From contig JACGWO010000001.1 in assembly GCA_034509735.1 (NCBI GenBank), forward strand, positions 33,545,966 through 33,609,965: a stretch of DNA of 64,000 nucleotides, given 5' to 3'. The stretch is from Sesamum alatum (lineage: Eukaryota; Streptophyta; Magnoliopsida; Lamiales; Pedaliaceae). The notes beneath the pieces were generated by a model, which saw only the letters and a program-made list of their open reading frames with translations, had not been told where the DNA came from and did not search any database. The translations under genes were made by a program, and so were the position numbers. Of this stretch, positions 1 to 11,672 are shown in pieces; positions within the stretch are counted from its first letter, which is position 1, and each line of letters opens with the position of its first letter.

Positions 1-410
1 AACACATTTTGGAATTGTCAGCATAAGTTGAAGATACAATTTAGCACTGTATCTAGAATACTTCTTGGAACGATCGCATATGCTCGTTAGGAATGGTTAC
101 TGGAATACGTTTGGACCCAGTTCTTGGGAACGGATTTTGTACTCCTAATTTGGAATATGATATTGGACCTATTTTTGGTATTGTATTTAGAACGCAAACC
201 TAACCACGAAAGCATTAAATTTGAAATACATGTAGGAACGGTCCGTCCATAATTTGGAATTCATTTTTACCCATGTTTAGGAACGGTCGATGTATAAATT
301 CGGAATGGTTTTTTTACCCGGTAATAGGAACGGTCACTTCTTCTAAACAGTCACGTATTGGAACGGTTTGTAAGCGCTCCATGACCGATGAAAGTACCGT
401 TCCTAAATAA
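1..410. repeat. CACTA subterminal repeat cluster (left)
   Basis: Repeated GGAACGGTC-type motifs lie in direct and inverted orientation, for example near 236, 284, 330 and 361, with an inverted copy near 397. They match the motif at the opposite end (11030-11640). This is probably the 3' subterminal region in element orientation; the terminus itself is not in the window. Confidence 0.7.
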
Positions 411-604
411 TGAATTATTAATTTTTTTTATGGTAATAATTATTATCATTAAAATATATATTAAATTATTAATAATACTTTTGAATTTGGTTTTATAATT
501 ATTATTTTTAAATATAAAAAAATGCATTATTTAGAAATAAAAATTATATTAAATGCGAATATTATCCAATGTAATTACAAAATTAAAAAAAAAAAGTCCT
601 AAAT

Positions 605-2177
605 CTAGTGCTCTTCCCCCTCGTTCTTGTCCATCTCGTCAACGTCTGGGAGGGGGTGTCTCTAGGAGGCCGTGACAGGCCGGCGCTGGAGTGACTGGTC
701 TGCAGGGCCTTCATCATGTTCACCATCATCTCCTCGAGGCGGACCATCCGACCCTCCAGGTTTGCCGAAGGCTGTGGCGGTGGCGGTGGCGGTGGTGATG
801 GCGAGGTAACGGTCTGGTTGAGACCGTGGGCTTCAGAACCAAGACCGAATACTCGGCCCTTGTTCTTGCCCCCAACGCAAGCCAGCCACATCTCCTGCTC
901 GGTCTGCACCACCGAGCCCCCTGATTCGGCCGGAGCATCCCCAGGATTGGCCGTGGCCTGAGACTTGTGATCCTCCAGCATCTTTTGGAATGTCTCCTGC
1001 AAAAATAGTTAGAATAAATTAGAATATTTTCAAACATTAAAAAAAATAAAATAGAATATGAAATGTACAACTTACCGCCACCTCCGCTGCCCTCGGCCCT
1101 CTCCAGCCCCCGTCGGCCTTCTTCTTGTAGCATTTGGAGAATAAATCCATCTGCTTTACTGGCCAGCCAAGGCTCCTCCTCCAGTAAAAAGAAATGGAAA
1201 ACAGTTATTAAAATTTTAATTTAGTAATAATAAATAATTTAAATAATATTAAACATCTTACCATCTTCTGCTTGTGCATACCGACGGAGACAGAACCCGC
1301 GCGGTACATAGTAGCGGATGCGGCCGGGTTGGCGGACCAGTTCGCCTTGTTCTTCGCACACTCCTCCTGAACTCCGGGGATTCCCAGTACAAGAGGAGCT
1401 ACCGCCAGCCATAGAGGCTTCTGCAGGGACTATCTGGCGATGACGAACTTCTTCAGGAGGAACTTCCCCGCCCAGACGTGGAAGATCTTGAACATCGCCT
1501 CGTCGTCGCAGTCCCACCAGTACGTTATCTGTATTAATATATATATATATATATCGTAACTGAAATTGTTAAAATATTTAAAATAAAAATTTAATTGATA
1601 ACTGAAATTAACCTTACCTTAAGGCTCTCGAACTAGAAATGCTGGTGCTCTGGCGACACCTTGCTCAAACTGCCCCAAGGGTAGGGATAGTGTCCTCGCA
1701 CCACCGCGTTGATGCACTCGTGTATCTTCCGATCCTCCTGGAATTATATAATAATTAGTGTGAGATTAAAATAATAATTTAAATTACAAAAACAATTAAA
1801 AAAATGTAAATATACCTCGCGTCGGCAAGTATGATGTACTGGCGCGCAGATGGCGGCGGGAGTGGTGAGCCCGGTGGGGGTGGTGGTGGTGGGGCAGCCC
1901 ATGGACGGGCCGGATCTACCGTCGGTGCGGTAGTGGATGGTCCGGCACCCTCCTCGATGGGTGCAGTGGTAGCCAGATCGGGCTGTTGATCTGGCACAGG
2001 TGTTGTCGAAGGCTGCTCTGCCGATGGTTGTGGTGGTGAAGGTAGTGGTGGTGGTCGGAACACTGCTTCCCCATCCAGGGAAGCAGCACTCACCGGCGGT
2101 ATGGCCGGTGAGGCGCGACCGCGGCCACGACCACGTCCACGTCCACCTCCTCGAGGTGGAAAATCCCGACCAGACAT
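605..2177 (-). pseudogene. CACTA second gene, Ptta/En/Spm plant transposase type (broken)
   Basis: Five exons can be followed on the minus strand. Exon 1 (2177-about 1817) encodes a Gly/Arg-rich start then a Pro/Ser/Thr-rich stretch. Exon 2 is 1737-1618, exon 3 1528-1262, exon 4 about 1174-1076, and exon 5 996-605. GT and AG borders are visible at most junctions. Exon 3 holds the family-typical ECAKNKANWSANPAAS followed by a Gly-Ser-rich GSVSVGMHK segment. Exon 4 reads PVKQMDLFSKCYKKK. Exon 5 starts ETFQKMLEDHKSQ and continues to a VGGKNKGRVFGLGS segment and a Pro run. This order fits the plant transposase (Ptta/En/Spm) family, the second protein of CACTA elements, thought to bind subterminal repeats. 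A stop replaces a Trp in exon 2 (HF*FESLK), exon 3 has an in-frame TAG followed by a frame change, and the last exon needs a frameshift to reach its acidic end. Confidence 0.75.
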
Positions 2178-3619
2178 GATCTACAAGTTTTTTTAAAAAT
2201 ATTAGTCGTATGAATTTAAAAAATACATGTGAAGTATTAATTTACTAAATCCTAAAATTATTTCCTAAAACACAAAATTGACACTTAATTACACTAAATC
2301 CTTCTATTTTTCCTATATATCTATACTAAATCCCAATATTTGACCCTAAAATTGCACTAAATCCTTCTATTTTTCCATATATTTATACTAAATTTCAAAA
2401 TTTGACCCTAAAATTGTACTAAGTCCTTGTATTTTCCTATATATTTATACTAAAGACTAATATTTGCCTATATCCTTAGAGAATATTATAGAAAATTACC
2501 CAAATTTTCTAAAATTTCAGAAAAGTAACAAATTTCATATATCATGAGTAAATTTTATTTAAAATTACAGAAAATATAAAGAATTTTCAGAAATTTTGTT
2601 AAAAATACATAATTTTTAAAAATTACATAAAATTCTGAAAATATTTTAAATTTATAGAACATGACATAAAAAATTTTAAAAAATTCAGAAAATTATCAGA
2701 AAAATCACCAAAAGATTTAACATTACAGATTATTTTCTGAAAATGTCTAAATTTTTATAATTTCGAAAATTTACATTAAAATTCTGGAATTTATTTAAAT
2801 TTACAGAAAATGACATTGAATTGTAAGAAAATTTCTGAATTTTCATATTTTTAAAAAAATACAAATTTCCAGTTTTTTTTAAAACGGAAATTTTTTTGAA
2901 ATTTGTAATAATATTAGAAAATAATATCCTACATTCCATCAAATTTACATAAATTTGATTAAAATTCAAAAAAATAACCCCAAAATTACCAGAAATTACC
3001 TACAATTACTGAAAATTAATAAAATACATTACATTCACAAAAATTACAGGATAATATTCACAGAAGTATTTTCAAAAAATTATAAAAATAATAAAAAATT
3101 CACAATAATAACAGAAAATTTACTAATTTCATACAATAATAGAAAATAATAACAGAAAATTCACTAATGGCATACATTAATTGTCCCAAAAATAACAGAA
3201 AATTCACAATCTTTTCAGGAAATTAGAAAAATAACAGAAAATTCACTAATTGCATACAATAACCCCTAACATTACTTAAATTACATACAATAACCCCTAA
3301 CTATTACAGAAATTACAACAAAAAAGGCAGAAAATGCAAAAAAATTCCATCCTAACCCCTAACATTACATACTATTACATACACATTTTCAGGAAAAAAA
3401 AAAAGAGGGTTTTGGCAAAAACCCTACTTGCGGTCGAAGGCGGCAGATGGCGGTGGTCGAAGGCGGCAGATGGTGGCGGATGAGGGCGGCAGACGGTGGC
3501 GGATGAGGGCAGCAGCTGGTGGCGACGTGGGAGAGAGAGAGGGAGAGAGAGAGAGAGGGACAGATAGTGAGAGAGGAGAAAGTGAGAAAAAATCAGCCGA
3601 TGCGTCAATTTATATAACT
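2178..3619. other. AT-rich non-coding spacer inside the CACTA element
   Basis: No supported gene. It lies upstream of the second CACTA gene and should contain its promoter. There is a three-copy tandem repeat of about 63 bp (2291-2470) and many short AAATTACAGAAAATT-like repeats to about 3350. A G/A-rich stretch at 3420-3590 carries a GA microsatellite. Short open frames in it are low complexity. Confidence 0.6.
2291..2470. repeat. Tandem repeat, about 63-bp period, 3 copies
   Basis: Copies begin near 2291, 2354 and 2417, each opening with an ACTAAATCCTTCT-like string followed by a T-rich run, TATACTAAA and TTTGACCCTAAAA. The third copy is more diverged. Confidence 0.7.
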
Positions 3620-4600
3620 TTTTGGAACGGTCGTGTTTTAACTCACCGTTCTTATGACGGGTCCAAATAAAGAAAACGACGTCGTATTCGCTGAAATACG
3701 ATGTCGTTTTGATACCTTGTCCTGATGTTGACCTAATTAGGAACGGTTACTTAGTATTACTATCGTTCCCTTCACCGTTCCCAACATCGACCGTTCATAA
3801 ATTAACATATGTCGTTCCCATATCAATTCCAAATACTTTGTATTTGAAATTGTACTAATAGGAACGGTCACATTAAAGAACATGTGTTCTCAGTTCAGTT
3901 CCTAAAGTGAGAAACGATGTCGTTTTTAGACTTGCACAAAGTTTCCGTTCCTAATTTCATGTGTTCCCGTTCCTATATGTATTACAAAAAAAAAATTATC
4001 TTCTTACATAATAATTATAAATTAAGAAAAACACGTTTCGGACACTCATATGATTCAAGAAAGGTGTGCAATTGGATATACGAAGAATGTAAAAGTATTT
4101 AGTAATTTCCAAAAAATATACACACATTCACAATATGAAGTATATTTGTATATTTATGTTTGTTAGTATTTCACAGATGTAACTAGCACCCTATATACTT
4201 TCACTACACAGCATAATCAGACCGTCAAAATTCCAATCAGACCGTTAGATATGATATAACACACAAAAGGATACAATTGAATGTAGTTTTGAAAAATTTC
4301 GGTGTGCGGTTCTCCAGATATCGTCTCCGGTCAGTATTCAATGTAATAAAAACAGATGCATCCTTAAATCTGAGTTGCTGATTGAAAATCAGACCGTTGG
4401 ATATCAATTCATATTCATAATCTTATGTGTATTTAAAAATGGTGTCGATCCGGCTCACGGATGTTGAGATATCAACATGATTGTTTAGCATTGTACAAAT
4501 AGGAACGGTCAGCTAATAGAAAAAGTGTTCCAACTTTCGTTCCTAATAAAAAACGATGTCGTTTTCAGGTATGCCCATATACGACCATTCCTATTTCCGC
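3620..4600. repeat. Internal cluster of GGAACGGTC motifs and ACGACGTCGT palindromes
   Basis: GGAACGGTC-type motifs and their complements recur near 3625, 3649, 3740, 3771, 3861 and 4502. An imperfect palindrome has arms AAAACGACGTCGTAT (3673-3687) and ATACGATGTCGTTTT (3696-3710), with one mismatch in 15. Shorter related palindromes with core AACGATGTCGTT lie near 3913 and 4551. Position 3950-4490 is AT-rich with no gene seen. A subterminal-type cluster between the two genes is unexpected for a simple CACTA element. Confidence 0.65.
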
Positions 4601-4985
4601 TAGGAACGGTCTTCTATAAACTGACCGCTCAAAAAGTTGATTTTTCCCCCAATTTTTCAATGGGCGCCAAAACAAAATATTGGAACTCTTGTTGGAACGG
4701 TCTCCCTTGGTATGACCGTTCCTAATACGAACTTGGAGCCATTTTTTCAATAGGCGCCATTTGAAAAATTGTACCAGACATAGGAATGGTCTTAGGTTTT
4801 CACTGACCGTTCCTAATTCAAATTTCCCTCAATTTTTTTAAGTAGCCGCCATATTTTAAAAATTATACTTGAAATAGGAATGGTCGTAGGAAATTCGGAT
4901 CGTTCCTAATTCAAATTTCCTCAATTTTTTATTTGGCGCCTATTCAAAAAGTTGGACCTTTATTAGGAACAGTCGTAGTATATAA
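4601..4985. repeat. Tandem repeat of about 90 bp, four units plus a partial one
   Basis: Units start near 4601, 4692, 4781, 4874 and 4963 (spacing 91, 89, 93, 89). Each opens with TAGGAACGGTC or a one-base variant, usually has an inverted GACCGTTCCTAA about 20-30 bases on, then a T-rich stretch and a GGCGCC-like core. Confidence 0.8.
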
Positions 4986-6661
4986 TATCCATTCAAATTT
5001 TTAAAATTTATTTTGATTTTTTAAAATAAAAAAATACATATATCTAATACAATTTTTACAATACGGTTTATAAAAACATTACAGAAAAATTTCAGAAAAT
5101 TCAATAAGTCTCTTCATCGGATTCAGCCTCGTCAAAGCTATCTTCATCTTCGGATTCACTGTCTAGCGAGCGCGATGTCCCAGCTCATGATCAACGACCA
5201 ACTGTATTCTTATTGGGTCATGCAGTCCAATGGTTTGGTTATCTATTACGACATCTAGATTAGGTACGACTTCATCCATCTGATAGGCGATCTCGGTCCA
5301 TCGCGAGTCATCGATTACTTTTCGAGCCGACTGTATCTCTCTTCATGCTCGGGTAATCCGCGTAGTAGACTTGTACTGCTTGTTGAGCTAGTATGAATGG
5401 GTCATTCTTTTGGTAGAGCTTTTTGAAGTTGACATCAACGATGTGATAACGATGGTGTATCTTCATGCCTCTGACCGGATCGACCCAACGATAATTAAAC
5501 AGTACAATGTGCATGTTTAGAATGAGTGGGTAATCTAGCTGAATTATCTCTTCCAAAATTCCGTAGAAGTCAGAATCCAAGTCTGTATATGATGAGCTTT
5601 TCACACAAATACCACAATTCATTGTTGACTTCTCGACATTGTGACGTTCAGTGTGGAAATTGAAGCCATTGACGAAGTAACACGGGTATGTCGTCACTTC
5701 TGCTCTAGGGCCCCAATAATGCAACTTCAATAATTCGTTGTTTGTGTGGTTCAATTCGGATTTCGCCTGCAATTCATCACATAGCAATTGAAATAATTTG
5801 ATTACAAATTAATGAGCAGATCGCATGCACTTACAAGAAAGTGACACTTACACGACACTTGAACCAATTCTGGAATTGTGTTACCACTAGTTGATCAATT
5901 ATCGGGTCCTCCGAATTGTGTTGCTGGAACGGTTCATTCAAGAATGACCTGTAATTGTAAAACTGATAGTTATAAATATACATGTAATTGAAATTGAAAT
6001 GAAGGCTTGCGATAATTAGGTTTGTATAAGAGACACTTACTCGTAGTACGGTGCAACAACTACACAATTACACAAGACGTATGTCTCGATAACATGAAGT
6101 TCCTCACCGCTCAGCCATCTCTTCTTTGAGGCTCCACTTGCTCGGCCCGGGTAATTGAAAATGGACCGTACTATTCGATCGTCGTTGCTCGGAAGATCAT
6201 CGTTCCGACCGGGTCTGCTTCGCTTGCAGAGAATGTGTGGTTCGAAGTAGTGAGAGGAGAAAAGCCCGATTTCTTTGACAATATAAGCCTCTACAATTGA
6301 CGCCTCGACGTGTGCTTGGTTTTTCACCTTTTTCTTCAAATCGCATAGGAATATATTCATACGAGTATTTATTAAAATGCAATCTAATTGCTACTTATAA
6401 ATAATATATTTAACAGTAGTTAATTAATTACCTCTCAAATGGGTACATCCACCTGTATTGCACGTGGCCCCCAACGCGCGCCTCATATGGAAGGTGAACA
6501 ATTAGATGCTACATTGAGTCGAAAAAATAAGGAGAAAATATTTTCTCGAGGTTGCACAGGATGACGGCTACACTATCTTCCAATTCTTTCACCTTAGCAA
6601 CATTTAGTGTTGTTGAGCATAGGATCTGGAATAGAAGGCTCACTTCCGTCAAGGCCCCCCA

Positions 6662-8636
6662 TGTTAGAATAGGTGACCATGTAGCCAATCTTGGCAGGTG
6701 AAATGTAACCTATGTCTAGACAATTTCAAGGATTTGATATATTATTACTAAATAAAGAAGTGAAATTTATTTGGCATTACTTTGTTTGTGTTCACTTTAT
6801 CTGGATTACATATATGTTCACTACGCAAACAAAGCCCACGGACTGAAAATGTATTTCGGGGACTGGGACTACGCTTGGACGTAGGTCCATGAAACCAGTG
6901 GCGCCGAATCAGTCCGAAAATCTCCAAGTCAAGGAATCTCGAAAATGGGTCCCGAGATTGCCCTTGAGACTTGCACTAAGCATCTGCTGTCATATTTCAT
7001 CGACGGGTGACGAAGGTTGTCTGAGCAGTGTTAGTGGGTTAGTCTGCTAGGGAGCAGCTGACTGAGGTGACTCGCGGGAACCGTCTTACGGAGGACCTTG
7101 AGTAGGGTCGGCTAGGTATGACGTGTGTTCCCGGTTCCAATGGTACAGGTCAAGTCCTTTGACTTGAGGAACTGCTGAGTTTACCTGTATATCAAGTCTG
7201 TACCTTAGATATGGTGAGAGATTGCCAAGAAGCACTTGAGTAGTCATAAGTCATGTCTAGTGCAGCTCTGGTGTACAGAGTGACAGTAGTTTCCAAGAAA
7301 GGATCTGGCTCCTGTCAAAAGACATTGACAGTTGAGTCTCACATATGCTCTGTGTCTTGTCCTTAAAATCTGTGGCCACAGTAACTGAACAGAAGGGAAG
7401 GTTTCCCTTGCGGCGTTTGGTAAGGACAGACCGACACTTAGGTCCAAAATGGGTACCTGCATCTTCAGTGCCCTAGACCCTAAGTGGTGAGACCGAAGAC
7501 AGAAAGACGAGTGTACTGTTAGAGCCTAAATGTTCATCCCCAAATATTCACCTAGTCTCTAGTGCCATGGACCGTTGCTAGATGGCCACCCATGGTAACG
7601 GGCGGATTCTAGGAATCCGACCAAGTCTAGCTGAAAGGTGAACCTAAAGAGTCACACACAATCCACACACATTAAGTATTTAATTTAGAATTAAATATTA
7701 GAGAAATGGAATGATTAAATTGGATTTAATCGGGTCCTTTATTTTCTTGGAGAGAATTAGTTTCTTTTATTACATAAAAGGGATTAATCTAATAAATTAG
7801 ATTTATTAGAAAATTAATTTAAATGACCTAGGATAAATATTTATATTTATTATATTTATTTATTGCCCTTTGGAATATTTAAATAGGTTTTAAATATTCT
7901 ATTAAATTAAATTAATGGTTGAGATTAAAAAAAGAGATGGATGGCTAGGATTAATTTCAAATACTACTTTGACTAGGACTTTGACTAGGTCAAAATCCTA
8001 GTCAAATTAGTCTTCTAGAGTTGGAGTTTGAAGAGGATTAAACTCTTCCTCTATAAATAGTCCTAGCCCTTCATAATTAGAGAGATGATGAAACTCCAAC
8101 ATACACACACACACACTACAACTCGTCACTCTCTCCCTCTCCTCTCGTCCGCCCCTCTCTCTCTCTCTCTCAAGAATATTTTTCTTGTTCTTTTGTTCTT
8201 GGAACAATCGAACATAGGAGGATTAATCCCGTTAACCTAATAACGTGTGATTGATCCATTCTCTCCAAAACACTTGTTCGTTCGCTAGCACGACGTGCAA
8301 GATACGTGGGTGGATTGCGTGTCACAACTTGGACGATCTCACATACGAGATTTGGAGTAAATCGGGGAACAACGCGAGTACCGGCTAGAAGACGAAAACG
8401 ACAATCGGTAGGTCCCGGTTTAATTTTCGTCCCCCTTTTATTTTTCAATTCTATGGCCTCCATGATTCTTTTGTATGCTTTTAATTCATGAGATACACCA
8501 AACACCCGGGAACTTCAAGGGAACACCCCTTGAACGTGTTCTTTAATTTAGGTAAAGCGTGTTTAAATTTTTGTTATTTAATTTTATACTGCGCTCTGCA
8601 TTCGCGCTATTTCCCGGGACGATCCACAATCTTTCA
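6662..8636 (+). mobile_element. Solo LTR (family A) inserted in the CACTA transposase
   Basis: Starts TGTTAGAATAGGTGACC and ends AATCTTTCA. The 5-bp target duplication CCCCA is perfect (6657-6661 and 8637-8641). The transposase DUF4218 reading resumes on both sides. The end fits related copies here, where the same LTR end is followed by the initiator-Met primer site. No internal sequence remains, so LTR-LTR recombination is the likely origin. It has a TATA-like box at 8051-8060 followed by a CA/CT-rich leader, and carries the conserved LTR core at about 7535-7660. Confidence 0.93.
8051..8175 (+). promoter_or_regulatory. Predicted LTR promoter: TATA-like box and pyrimidine-rich leader
   Basis: CTATAAATAG at 8051-8060 is followed 50-115 bases later by a CA repeat and a long CT-rich tract. 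The same TATA then CA/CT-tract order occurs in sister LTRs at 17017 and 26264 (plus) and 30804 (minus), which supports a transcription start in this interval. Confidence 0.5.
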
Positions 8637-11029
8637 CCCCACACGTTTTCTGGAAGCATTTCAGGAAGGCAACCAAAATCAATTTTTGCATGAATACATG
8701 ACAATCATGGCTCTTCATGCCGTGCATCCTTAACTCCTTCATGTGGACGCAAGGGGCCAAGTTAGAGGCATACCCATCAGAAAACCTAAGACAACAGAAC
8801 CACTCATATATCTTCTTCTTTTGCTCCTTCGTTAGTGTATATACCACCTTGGGCATCACGTTCGGTCTCCTTTCGTCCACCTAAAGTTCTGGCCGATTAT
8901 ATATGGTCTTCAGATCCTTTCGTGCATTCAGATTGTCCTTCGTTTTCCCCTTGATGTCCATCAAGTATTGAATATATTATCGAACACATTCTTCTCAATA
9001 TGCATGACATCAAGATTGTGTCATATCAAATGCGCCCCCAGTATTCAAGCTCCCAGAAGATGCTTTTGTTCATGCACTTATGGTCGACACCGTAGCCCTC
9101 CGGTTCACTTAACGGTTGTTCAACTGCCACACTAAACACATCGAAACGGGTTCGAGTCTGTTGTCAAGTCAGCCTCGGACGTGCAACCTTTCTCTCCATT
9201 CGATTTTTAGTGAAGGCTTTCTTGTTCCTGCGATAAGGATGATCTTATGGTAGGAACTGTCTGTGGCAGTCAAAATAGTATGCCTTCTGACCGTGCTATA
9301 AATAGAATGTGCCCGTGTGTCCTCCATACAAACTGGATACCCCATAACACCGGCGGTACTCCATCCAGACGCCATCCCATAAGCAGGAAGGTCGTTCACT
9401 GTCCGTATCAATACGGCATGCATCATGAATGCCTGGTTTGTCGCAGTATCGTGCGTACGTACACCCACATGCCATAAATTTTGCAACTCCTCGATCAACG
9501 GCTCCAAGTAGACATCGATAAGACGTTCGGATTCAATGGGCCAGGGATCACCATCGTTTAGAACATATACTCAGACTTCATGCATATTCCCGGTGGGAGA
9601 TTGTACGATGTAAAAGTATCACAGGCCAACATGAGTAAGTTTTACCATACTGGTGTGCGATGCAAACTTATCCGTGCACAACCCAAGTCTAACATTACGA
9701 GGCTCAACTGCAAAATCACGATACGTCCGGTCAAAATACTTTCAAGCCTCTGCATCGGACGGATGACACATGGATCCTTCCTGCGTCTGATGGCTCGCAT
9801 GCCAAGTCATATGCTCTGTTGTGGCCTCCGACGCATACAACCTCTGCAGCCGAGGGGTAAGCAGTAGATACCTAAGAATGGCATACGGGGACTTCTTGCG
9901 TTTAGGATTTTTGTCCCTGGTGGGCTTGTACCTAGCGTCTCCACAGAACTTGCAATATTCCAAATCAATATCATCCTTCCAGTACAACATGCAACCGTTT
10001 TTGCAAGCATTAATCTTCTAAACTGGTAAACCCAATTCTCTTTAATTTCTTCGTATTGTAATAATCGACGGAAAAAGTGTGATCGCGGGGCATTACAGTA
10101 TCAGCCCACTGGCATAACCGATCATATGTATGCTCGAAAAAATCCGCTTCGGCTTGATATTCACCAAAGAGGCAATTGACACCAACTGAGAGGTGGTGCA
10201 GCCGTTCCACAATGGTTGGTCCGCAGCATGAACTACATCAAAAAAATGGTCTGACAAGCCAGACACATAATCATAGGGCCCCGAATCGTAATATGAACTA
10301 GGACCCACATTCGATGGACAATACCGAGTACCATCATCAGCCGGTCCCTCCTGGTTGTACGAAGACCAGAAAGACGATTCGGCGGTATCGAATACCATCC
10401 TCTGCGCCCAATCCATCTGAGTCGCATCACCCCAATGCGAACTACCCTCCTCTTGAATAGGTGGCATTTGTTGCTGCTGCACAGGGGGCGTTGTCAATGT
10501 TTTAAAGTATTCCTGCACCCTCTCCTCACCATGCTAAGTCCAATTATAATACTCAGGCATAAACCCCTTCATACACAAATCAAAATTTACCTCGTCTGGT
10601 GTTTTGAACCGTTCATTTTTGCACTTCTGGCAGGGACACTTAATCTCGTCCCCGTCCATATATGCACAATGAGACTAGGCCCAGTCTAAAAATATTGTAA
10701 CACCATCCTCAAACTCCGGCGTCACACCCAGGATGTCTCGATCATACATCCATTTCCTCAACTGTCTTAACATAATTGGTCCTATGTATAATTCCTAACA
10801 GTACGCAATTACATGACGAGAATATATTATATATATATAACTAACAATTACAGAATTTTGCATACTTACCTGAGCAAAACACCTATCAATATCAATGCAA
10901 AATTCGCGCAAGTAATTTATATGTTCGATTTTTCGTATAAAGAATCAACAGGGGGAGTTACCACAAAATGAGTTGGAGAGTAATTATAAGAACAATGAGA
11001 AATAAGGGGGATAGATATATAGAACATAT

Positions 11030-11640
11030 TGGAACGGGCATTACAATATTATTTGGAACACAAAACTAGCCGTTGAAATGTAGCCATTGTTCCAGCTTTA
11101 GGAACGATCTCAGACACGGTTATAGAAACGGTTCTTACTGTTGTAATATAGCCGTTAGGACATATTAGGAACGGTATGTGGCACGTGTCGACCACGACCG
11201 TTCCTACTTGGAGCACAATTGGGAACGGTCATTGTAACAATATTGTATTTCCTTTATACCCACAATTTGGAACGGTCATTGCATTACATTTTTGCTCATG
11301 GCTTAAAAGGACCTCATATAGCACTACATATTGGAACGGTCAAGAAACCGGTCCAAATAGAACCGGTGTTTGGAACACATACAAGAACGGTCACTGTTCC
11401 AGGTGGCGTAACTGTTCCATCTTTTACACATGTGTTCCAAATGGAATACCAAAATATATCCGGTCCTTTTTAGGAACGGTAATAGGTTTACATATTGGCA
11501 CACATATGTTGGCACATATATAGGAACGGTCGTGCCATTCCTATTCCTTCGTACTACAATTAACTCGAAAGTGACGTCATCAACGATTTCCCGTTCCATA
11601 ATCGTTCCACTTACCGTTCTTATTTGGGACGATCGGCTAT
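11030..11640. repeat. CACTA subterminal repeat cluster (right, 5' side of the element)
   Basis: About a dozen GGAACGGTC-like motifs in both orientations within 600 bp, for example near 11170, 11222, 11271, 11334, 11382, 11474 and 11523. They lie between the transposase start and the terminal CATTACAAAAAAA, the classical place for CACTA subterminal repeats. Confidence 0.8.
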
Positions 11641-11658
11641 ATCCGTCTAATTCTCGTA

Positions 11659-11671
11659 TTTTTTTGTAATG
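11659..11671 (-). repeat. CACTA terminal inverted repeat (5' end)
   Basis: Minus strand reads CATTACAAAAAAA, matching plant CACTA ends apart from one C-to-T change (CACTA to CATTA). The adjoining TAT could be part of a 3-bp target duplication, but the partner is outside the window. Confidence 0.65.
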
Positions 11672-11672
11672 T

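Larger units (their letters stand above)
5101..10773 (-). pseudogene. CACTA transposase (TNP2 / transposase_21 type), interrupted and decayed
   Basis: Domains run in the family's order on the minus strand. A transposase-associated N-terminal domain starts at 10773 (MLRQLRKWMYDRD, then IKCPCQKCKNERF and a GFMPEYYNWT-like end). A linker follows, then the TNP2 domain at about 10000-8880 (CMLYWKDDIDLEYCKFCGD, YASEATTEHMTWH, DLPAYGMASGWSTAGVMGYP, MDIKGKTKDNLNARKDLK). DUF4218 covers about 8880-6050 (DGYASNLAPCVHMKELRMH, MKSHDCHVFMQ, then EARVGGHVQYRWMYPFER and VEASIVEAYIVKEIG). DUF4216 lies at about 5770-5320 (YPCYFVNGFNFHTERHN, LNMHIVLFNYRWVDP). An acidic tail ends at the stop at 5101-5103. The protein would cut and paste CACTA termini. 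Defects: an in-frame TAG in the N-terminal domain, several frame changes, and a solo LTR (6662-8636) splitting DUF4218. Exact exon borders were not all worked out. Confidence 0.85.
1..11671 (-). mobile_element. CACTA (En/Spm-like) DNA transposon, left end outside the window
   Basis: A large class II element read on the minus strand. Its 5' end is on the right: the plus-strand bases at 11659-11671 are the complement of CATTACAAAAAAA, one base off the usual CACTACAAAAAAA terminus. Two transposon genes follow in order, a TNP2-type transposase (10773-5101) and a Ptta/En/Spm-type second gene (2177-605). Copies of GGAACGGTC and its complement cluster at 1-410, 3620-4980 and 11030-11640, as expected of CACTA subterminal repeats that bind the element's own protein. 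No second terminus is visible, so the element continues left of base 1. Both genes carry stops or frameshifts and the transposase is split by a solo LTR, so the copy is not autonomous. Two fused CACTA elements rather than one cannot be excluded. Confidence 0.82.

Noticed and set aside
3375..3670. Open frames on both strands in the G/A-rich stretch
   Set aside because: Low-complexity sequence and a GA microsatellite inside the CACTA spacer.
4601..4985. CRISPR-like repeat array
   Set aside because: Units are about 90 bp, diverged and contiguous, without short identical repeats separated by unique spacers, and lie in a plant transposon.
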